Positions 32,333-37,023 of a stretch of DNA of 37,023 nucleotides are shown piece after piece (within the stretch, counting starts at the first letter, position 1; every line of letters begins with the position of its first letter). The stretch is from an uncultured Collinsella sp. GTDB lineage: Bacteria; Actinomycetota; Coriobacteriia; Coriobacteriales; Coriobacteriaceae. A program made the translations under genes and the position numbers. Below the pieces are notes generated by a model. It had not been told where the DNA came from. It saw only the letters and a program-made list of their open reading frames with translations, and ran no database searches. The DNA lies in contig CABTWP010000015.1 of the NCBI GenBank assembly GCA_902488525.1, forward strand, positions 1-37,023, written 5' to 3'.

Positions 32333-32459
32333 GGGCCCGCCATCAGTTTACTTTTAGGCACACTCCGCAGGACGCAAGAAGCCCTCGCCGCACGAAGTGC
32401 ACAGCGAGGGCTTCTTGCATGTCCGAGGACGTGCCTAAAAGTAAACTGATGGCGGGCCC
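32333..32459. repeat. 127-bp structured element, copy B
   Basis: Perfect 29-bp inverted arms (32333-32361 and 32431-32459) enclose a 69-nt core almost identical to copy A. The core stem GCAAGAAGCCCTCGC/GCGAGGGCTTCTTGC is perfect over 15 bp. The arms match those of copy A at 21 of 29 positions, and all eight differences are compensated in the opposite arm. It begins 21 bases after the ppc stop. Together with the terminator at 32184 it accounts for most of the 419-bp gap before larA. Confidence 0.9.
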
Positions 32460-32480
32460 GGACGACTACAGGGCTATCGA

Positions 32481-35294
32481 TTACCCCGTGTTCTGCAATC
32501 CTGCCGAGACGCCGGTCACAGTCGAAAGAATCAGGCTCATGTACTCGGCCTTCTTCTCCTCGGCCATCTCGTCCTGGTTCATACGCACCTCACGAAGGGC
32601 GCGGACCTGGGCGATGGACAGGGCGTCGACGTAGGGGTTACGCACGCGAACAGCACAGCCGAGCACGCGACGGCGCTGCAACGGCCACTCGTCACCGACG
32701 ATGGCAAGGACCCACTTACGAGTGAGCTGCATCTCGGTAAAGACCTTCTTGGACAGATCCTGGCGATCGCCCAGGTGCAGATACATCTTGGCGATGCGCT
32801 GGTCGGTCTTGGCGATCGACATCTCGATGTTGTCGATAAAGGTGCGGAAGAACGGCCACTCCTGGTAGGCAGCCTTGAGCTGGTCAAGATCGCCAAGCTG
32901 CTCGCAGGCGGTGCCCAGGCCGTACCAAGCGGCCAGGTTAATGCGCGCCTGGCTCCAGCTGAAGATCCACGGAATGGTACGCAGGTCGTCGAGCGACTTG
33001 GCGCCCAGACCGCGCTTGGCCGGACGCGAGCCGATCGGCAGCAGACCGACCTCGGTCAGCGGCGTCACGGTCGAGAACCACGGTGTAAAGTCCTCGGTGT
33101 TCAGCAGGTCCAGATAGCGCTCGTGGCTTGCGGTGTTGAGCTTCTCGGCCATATCCCAGTACTTCTGCGTGGTCTCGGTGTTAGTCTTCTCGACACTCGG
33201 GGCCGACTGCAAAAGCGTTGCGGCGGCAACGGACTCAACATGGCGCTGAGCAAGCGTGCGGTTGCCGTAACGGGCAAAGATGACCTCGCCCTGTTCGGTG
33301 AGCTTAAAGAAGCAGTTGACCGAACCCTTGGGCTGCGCCAGCACGGCCTTGTTGGCAGGGCCGCCGCCACGGCCCACGGCACCGCCGCGACCGTGCATGA
33401 GCACCAGGTCGATATCGTTCTTCTCGGCCCACTTGGCGATGCGCTCCTGCGCGGAGTGCAGTGCGAGCATGGCCGTGGTAGGACCGGCATCCTTGGAGGA
33501 GTCGGAATAGCCCAGCATGACCTCCATGCGGCGGTTGGTCTGGGCAAGGCGCTTCTGCACCACGGGCAGCGTAAGCATCTGGTCGAGCACGTCGACGCAG
33601 CCCTCGAGGTCCTCGAGCTGCTCGAACAGCGGGATCACGTCGAGCTCGGGGACATCCTCCTCGTGTGCGAAGGACAGGTGGGCCAGCTCAAAGACGTCGG
33701 CCACATGCTGGGCGCTCTTGGTGAACGAGATGATGTAGCGGTGCGCCATCTTCTTGCCGTAGCGCTTTTGGATGGAGCCGATAGCGCGGAAGGTATCGAT
33801 GACCTCGCGCGTCATGGGCTGCAGATCGCCATGGATACCGTTCTCGTGGATATCCTTGAGGGCGCGGGCATGCACCACGGAGTGCTGACGGAACTCCATC
33901 TCGACCATGTGGAAGCCGAAGGACTCGACCTGCCAGATGATGGTCTGAACCGGGCCGTAGGCAGCACGGACGGCACCGCAGGCAGCCAGCGAGCGCTGGA
34001 CGACGCGCAAGTCCTCCAGGAACTCATCGGCGCTGTGGTACATGGTGTCGGTGATACGGCGCACGGTGGCGTTCAGACGGTCGGCCATGACGAGCATGAC
34101 GGCGCGATGCGGCTCGTGCTCGGAAATCAGCTCGGCACGTGCGGTGTACTGGGTGCTCATCTCGACCTGATGGTTCCACAGGTTGATGAGCTCGGCAGAC
34201 GGCTTGCTGTAGGTGGCCTCGAGCGTCAGGTTGCGGCCGATGCGGCGGCACTTGTCCTCGAGCTTGAGCACCATGTGGGTAAAGTACTTGGCGGCGACCT
34301 CACGGCTCACCTTGGCGGTGACGTTGGGGTTACCGTCGCGGTCGGAACCGATCCAGCTGCCGGGATGGAAGAACGCCGGGCACAGCGGCGGCACGGTACC
34401 GGCCTTGTCGCCCAGCACCCAGTCGTCAAAACGACGATAGATGACGGGGATAACGTCGAACAACGTGTTATCAAAGATGTCGATGATGGTATCGGCTTCC
34501 TCGACCGGCGTGGGCTTCTTGAGCGCGATGGGGCTCGTACGCACCAGGGCGTCGATCTCCTGCAGCATATGGCGCTCGTTCTCCACCAGGTCGGAGCCGC
34601 CCAAACGCGGACGCTCCTCCAGCAGGTTGGAGATACGGCGAATCTTGCCCTCGACGGCCTTACGACGGGCCTCGGTGGGATGTGCGGTAAAGACAGGGTG
34701 GAACTCGAGCTTGCCGAGCAGCTCATTGGCACCCTCGACGCCCATCTCGTTTACCAACTGGTGATAGGCGACGGTGAGTTCGTTGGCGGGATCGACCTCG
34801 GTATCGGTCGATGCGCCGGCCTCGCGCTCGCGCAGCTGCGCCACACGGTAGTTCTCCTCCGACAGGTTTGCCAAGTGGAAGAAGCTCGTAAAGGCGCGAA
34901 CGATGACCTGCTGCTTATCAAGCGGCAGGCTGTCGATCAGATCGACGACTTCGCGAAACGCCACGGCGGTGGGCTCGTCGGCAGTGGGCACGCCCTGTTC
35001 GTCAACGGACTCGTCGGCAGCGCGGCTACCGGGGTTGCCAGCATTGGCCACAATCTCGGCTGTCAAAATCTTGTCGAACAGGTCCGCGATCTCGGGATCA
35101 TACTCGCTAAGCACACGACGTTCCAGGCGCAGGAACAGCGCCAGATTATCGCGCAGCTCCTCGGGGATCTCGATCTCGGCGAGACGCTCCCTGGACTCGG
35201 CATTCGAGCCGATTCGGTTAACGAGGCGGTTGACCACGGCAGCGACGCGCGCCGCGGCTTCGGGTACAGACTGGTTGCTTAGGTTCTCAGCCAC
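32481..35294 (-). CDS. ppc: Phosphoenolpyruvate carboxylase
   Basis: A protein of about 937 residues that makes oxaloacetate from PEP and bicarbonate. The features are VFTAHPTEARRK (catalytic His), SDRDGNPNVT, LGYSDSSKDAG, HGRGGAVGRGGGP (glycine-rich loop with catalytic Arg) and the canonical C-terminal QNTG. I prefer the GTG at 35292-35294, which has GGGAGG four bases upstream. The ATG at 35304-35306 lies only one base after AAGGAGG, too close for usual initiation. The gene stands alone, with TATAAT at 35339-35344. Confidence 0.96.
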   Translation of the reverse strand: MAENLSNQSVPEAAARVAAVVNRLVNRIGSNAESRERLAEIEIPEELRDNLALFLRLERRVLSEYDPEIADLFDKILTAEIVANAGNPGSRAADESVDEQGVPTADEPTAVAFREVVDLIDSLPLDKQQVIVRAFTSFFHLANLSEENYRVAQLREREAGASTDTEVDPANELTVAYHQLVNEMGVEGANELLGKLEFHPVFTAHPTEARRKAVEGKIRRISNLLEERPRLGGSDLVENERHMLQEIDALVRTSPIALKKPTPVEEADTIIDIFDNTLFDVIPVIYRRFDDWVLGDKAGTVPPLCPAFFHPGSWIGSDRDGNPNVTAKVSREVAAKYFTHMVLKLEDKCRRIGRNLTLEATYSKPSAELINLWNHQVEMSTQYTARAELISEHEPHRAVMLVMADRLNATVRRITDTMYHSADEFLEDLRVVQRSLAACGAVRAAYGPVQTIIWQVESFGFHMVEMEFRQHSVVHARALKDIHENGIHGDLQPMTREVIDTFRAIGSIQKRYGKKMAHRYIISFTKSAQHVADVFELAHLSFAHEEDVPELDVIPLFEQLEDLEGCVDVLDQMLTLPVVQKRLAQTNRRMEVMLGYSDSSKDAGPTTAMLALHSAQERIAKWAEKNDIDLVLMHGRGGAVGRGGGPANKAVLAQPKGSVNCFFKLTEQGEVIFARYGNRTLAQRHVESVAAATLLQSAPSVEKTNTETTQKYWDMAEKLNTASHERYLDLLNTEDFTPWFSTVTPLTEVGLLPIGSRPAKRGLGAKSLDDLRTIPWIFSWSQARINLAAWYGLGTACEQLGDLDQLKAAYQEWPFFRTFIDNIEMSIAKTDQRIAKMYLHLGDRQDLSKKVFTEMQLTRKWVLAIVGDEWPLQRRRVLGCAVRVRNPYVDALSIAQVRALREVRMNQDEMAEEKKAEYMSLILSTVTGVSAGLQNTG

Positions 35295-35338
35295 GTTTCC
35301 TCCCATTCCTCCTTCTATGCACGTAACATGCGGTATTC

Positions 35339-35401
35339 ATTATAGGCGCTTGAGAAATACTTTCGACACTGATTGCGCTTTACCACACAAAAGTATTTTC
35401 T
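35339..35401 (-). promoter_or_regulatory. ppc promoter region with inverted repeat
   Basis: On the minus strand a TATAAT -10 lies at 35344-35339; no good -35 is seen. Just upstream AGAAATACTTTCG (35353-35365) and CAAAAGTATTTTCT (35388-35401) are inverted repeats with one indel. They could bind an activator that compensates for the weak -35. Confidence 0.5.
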
Positions 35402-35457
35402 GCATTGCAAGGGTTTTTGCCCCAAATGGTCGTATTTCTCGGTGGGCGGCATATGCA

Positions 35458-35494
35458 AACGAGGGCATTCCGCATAAATGCGAAACACCCCCGT
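35458..35494 (-). terminator. Possible terminator of hisS
   Basis: GAGGGCATTCCGCAT and ATGCGAAACACCCCC fold into an imperfect stem around two bases on the minus strand, followed by TCGTTTGC. The U-tract is poor. Confidence 0.35.
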
Positions 35495-35552
35495 AACAAT
35501 AGCTCGTCGCGAGCGGGACATGTTAGCGGGTCCGCAGCTCAAAAATCATGCG

Positions 35553-36866
35553 CTACAGACGCTTGCGAACCGCCTCGACGACGTTGGCCAGATCGACGAG
35601 AACCTCGTCATGGCTCTGCATGTCGCGCACCTTGACCTTGCCGGCGGCAAGCTCGTCGCCGCCCAGGACCAGGATGAGCTTGGCGCCCACCTTATCGGCC
35701 TGCTTAAACTGGGCTTTGAGCGAACGGCCCTGATAGTCGGCCTCGGTCACAATCCCTGCGGCGCGAAGCTGCTGCGTAATGGTAAAGACGTTCTGACGCA
35801 GCTCCTTGCCGGCATTGGCGACGTAGACGCACGGGACCTCCTCGGCACCCAGGTCGCTGCCAAAGGCCTGCAGGGCCAGCAGGGCGCGCTCAAAACCGAC
35901 AGCGAAGCCGACGCCTGCCGTGGGCTTGCCGCCCTCGAGCTCAACGAGGCCATCGTAGCGGCCGCCGCCACCGATGGAGCCGACGCCGGCGCCGGGGGCC
36001 TCGACCTCAAAGACAGTACGGGTGTAGTAGTCCAGGCCGCGCACCAAGGTGGGATCCTCGACATACTCGATACCCGCCGCATCCAAATAGCGCTTGACCT
36101 GCTCGTAGTGCTCACGGCACTCATCGCACAGGTTGTCACCCATCAGCGGTGCGTCGGCCATGATCTCGCGGCAGTGGTCGTTCTTGCAGTCGAAGGCGCG
36201 CAGCGGATTGAGCTCGGCGCGCTCGCGGCACTCGTCGCACATCTCGTCGGCGTGGTCGAGAATGAACTGCTTAACCTGCTCGCGATAAGCCGGACGGCAC
36301 TGGGCGTCACCCATCGAGTTGATGAGCAGACGAAGCTTGGAAAGATCGAAGCCCAGGCGCTTGTAGAACTCCATGAGCATGATGATGCACTCGGCGTCTG
36401 CCGCCGGATCGGGAGCGCCGAGCCACTCGATGCCCACCTGGTGGAACTGGCGCAGGCGGCCCTTCTGGGGACGCTCGCCGCGGAACATGGCCTCGGCGTA
36501 GTACGCCTTAAACGGCGTGGAGCCCTGGGGCACCAGGTTGTTCTCGACGACGGCGCGCACCACGCCGGCCGTGCCCTCGGGGCGAAGTGCCAGGCGCTGC
36601 TTGGGCTTGAGTTTGGTGTCGGTGCCCTCGGTAAAAACGCGCTCCAGGTTGGCACCGCTGAACACGCGGAACATTTCCTTGCGCACGACGTCGGTCGACT
36701 GGCCGATACCGTGGACAAACACGTCCACCTGCTCGATTGCGGGCGTCTCGATGGGTTTAAAACCAAACGGCTCGAACACGCCGGCCGCAATCTGCTGCAT
36801 CTTTTGCCAGGCGCGCATCTCGGCGCCGATAAGGTCGCGGGTTCCCTCCGCCTTCTGTGCCTGCAT
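35553..36866 (-). CDS. hisS: Histidyl-tRNA synthetase
   Basis: The start is ATG at 36864-36866 behind AAAGGTG, giving 437 residues; a TTG two codons earlier is less likely. HisRS signatures are motif 2 with FRGERPQKGRLRQFHQVGIEWLG, the His-A type motif VRGLDYYTRTVFEVEAPG, then GGGGRYDGLVELEGG and motif 3 GVGFAVGFERALLAL. The C-terminal anticodon domain begins near residue 335. The insert at about 205-260 has repeated CDEC-type Cys pairs (CDECRER, CDECREH) that could hold a metal. It charges tRNA-His. Confidence 0.97.
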   Translation of the reverse strand: MQAQKAEGTRDLIGAEMRAWQKMQQIAAGVFEPFGFKPIETPAIEQVDVFVHGIGQSTDVVRKEMFRVFSGANLERVFTEGTDTKLKPKQRLALRPEGTAGVVRAVVENNLVPQGSTPFKAYYAEAMFRGERPQKGRLRQFHQVGIEWLGAPDPAADAECIIMLMEFYKRLGFDLSKLRLLINSMGDAQCRPAYREQVKQFILDHADEMCDECRERAELNPLRAFDCKNDHCREIMADAPLMGDNLCDECREHYEQVKRYLDAAGIEYVEDPTLVRGLDYYTRTVFEVEAPGAGVGSIGGGGRYDGLVELEGGKPTAGVGFAVGFERALLALQAFGSDLGAEEVPCVYVANAGKELRQNVFTITQQLRAAGIVTEADYQGRSLKAQFKQADKVGAKLILVLGGDELAAGKVKVRDMQSHDEVLVDLANVVEAVRKRL

Positions 36867-36908
36867 GGGCAAACACCTTTCTTTTGTATCGCGTCATAGG
36901 TAACGGTC

Positions 36909-36914
36909 ATTATA
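36909..36914 (-). promoter_or_regulatory. hisS -10 element
   Basis: TATAAT on the minus strand, 43 bp before the hisS start; the -35 is not clear. The rest of the window end (36915-37023) is GC-rich with a GGGGCC-GG-GCCCC fold and shows no gene. Confidence 0.45.
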
Positions 36915-37023
36915 CGGCACAAACACAAACAGCGGCGGCCCCTTCGCTCGCGACCAGGGGCCGGGCCCCGGTTTTGCGGGCCACCTTCACCCGGTCTTTG
37001 TCACGTCTTCTCTTTCGCCTAAG

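Noticed and set aside
32775..35282. An 835-codon open frame antisense to ppc
   Set aside because: It mirrors the ppc reading frame; PEP carboxylase motifs on the minus strand are complete, so this is a codon-bias shadow.
36950..36990. A terminator at the right window end (GGGGCC-GG-GCCCC)
   Set aside because: The stem loop is too tight and lacks a U-tract on the minus strand; the gene it would serve is outside the window.

Overview
The window looks like a chromosomal segment of a Collinsella-type gut actinobacterium (Coriobacteriia). The basis is the GC-rich coding sequence, the protein style, strong AGGAGG-type ribosome sites and the intergenic hairpin style. No rRNA marker is present, so this is recognition rather than proof. 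No tRNA, CRISPR array, prophage or transposase gene was seen.

Region 1 (1-13461) is a pectin and D-galacturonate utilisation locus, all on the minus strand. A LacI-type regulator (13461-12382) is followed by uxaC-uxaB-uxaA (11921-7319), which converts galacturonate to tagaturonate, altronate and 2-keto-3-deoxygluconate. Next come a GPH/MelB-type transporter, a GH28 polygalacturonase, an alpha/beta-hydrolase esterase, a pectin methylesterase fused to a second alpha/beta-hydrolase, and an SGNH esterase cut by the window start. None of the enzymes has a visible signal peptide, so imported oligogalacturonides are probably trimmed and de-esterified in the cytoplasm. Both promoters carry a pair of AGGTGAACGTTCACCT-type operators, one over the -35 and one just after the -10.

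Region 2 (13606-17417) is a ferrous iron locus (feoA-feoA-feoB plus a Cys-rich FeoB-associated protein) with palindromic sites that suggest metal control. It is followed by an HPr-family protein with Asp at position 46.

Region 3 (17515-24350) holds a 269-bp inverted-repeat element containing a perfect 76-bp palindrome, a frameshifted APC permease, an ebgA-ebgC-like beta-galactosidase pair, and a divergent LacI regulator. Three CAACCGGTTG operators sit at the ebg promoter.

Region 4 (24351-29696) has three tandem hairpins, aspS, serB, and larB-larC with a coupled TetR gene.

Region 5 (29852-36866) has larA-larD (lactate racemase and lactate channel), ppc and hisS. A 127-bp structured element occurs twice, each time just after a minus-strand stop codon, and its two copies differ by compensated base changes.

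The most notable unexplained signal is a 28-bp element (20 of 28 columns invariant) upstream of all three sugar-catabolic promoters. It sits at about -62 or -71 from the predicted starts, in the same orientation each time, and looks like the site of an unidentified global activator layered over two different LacI systems.
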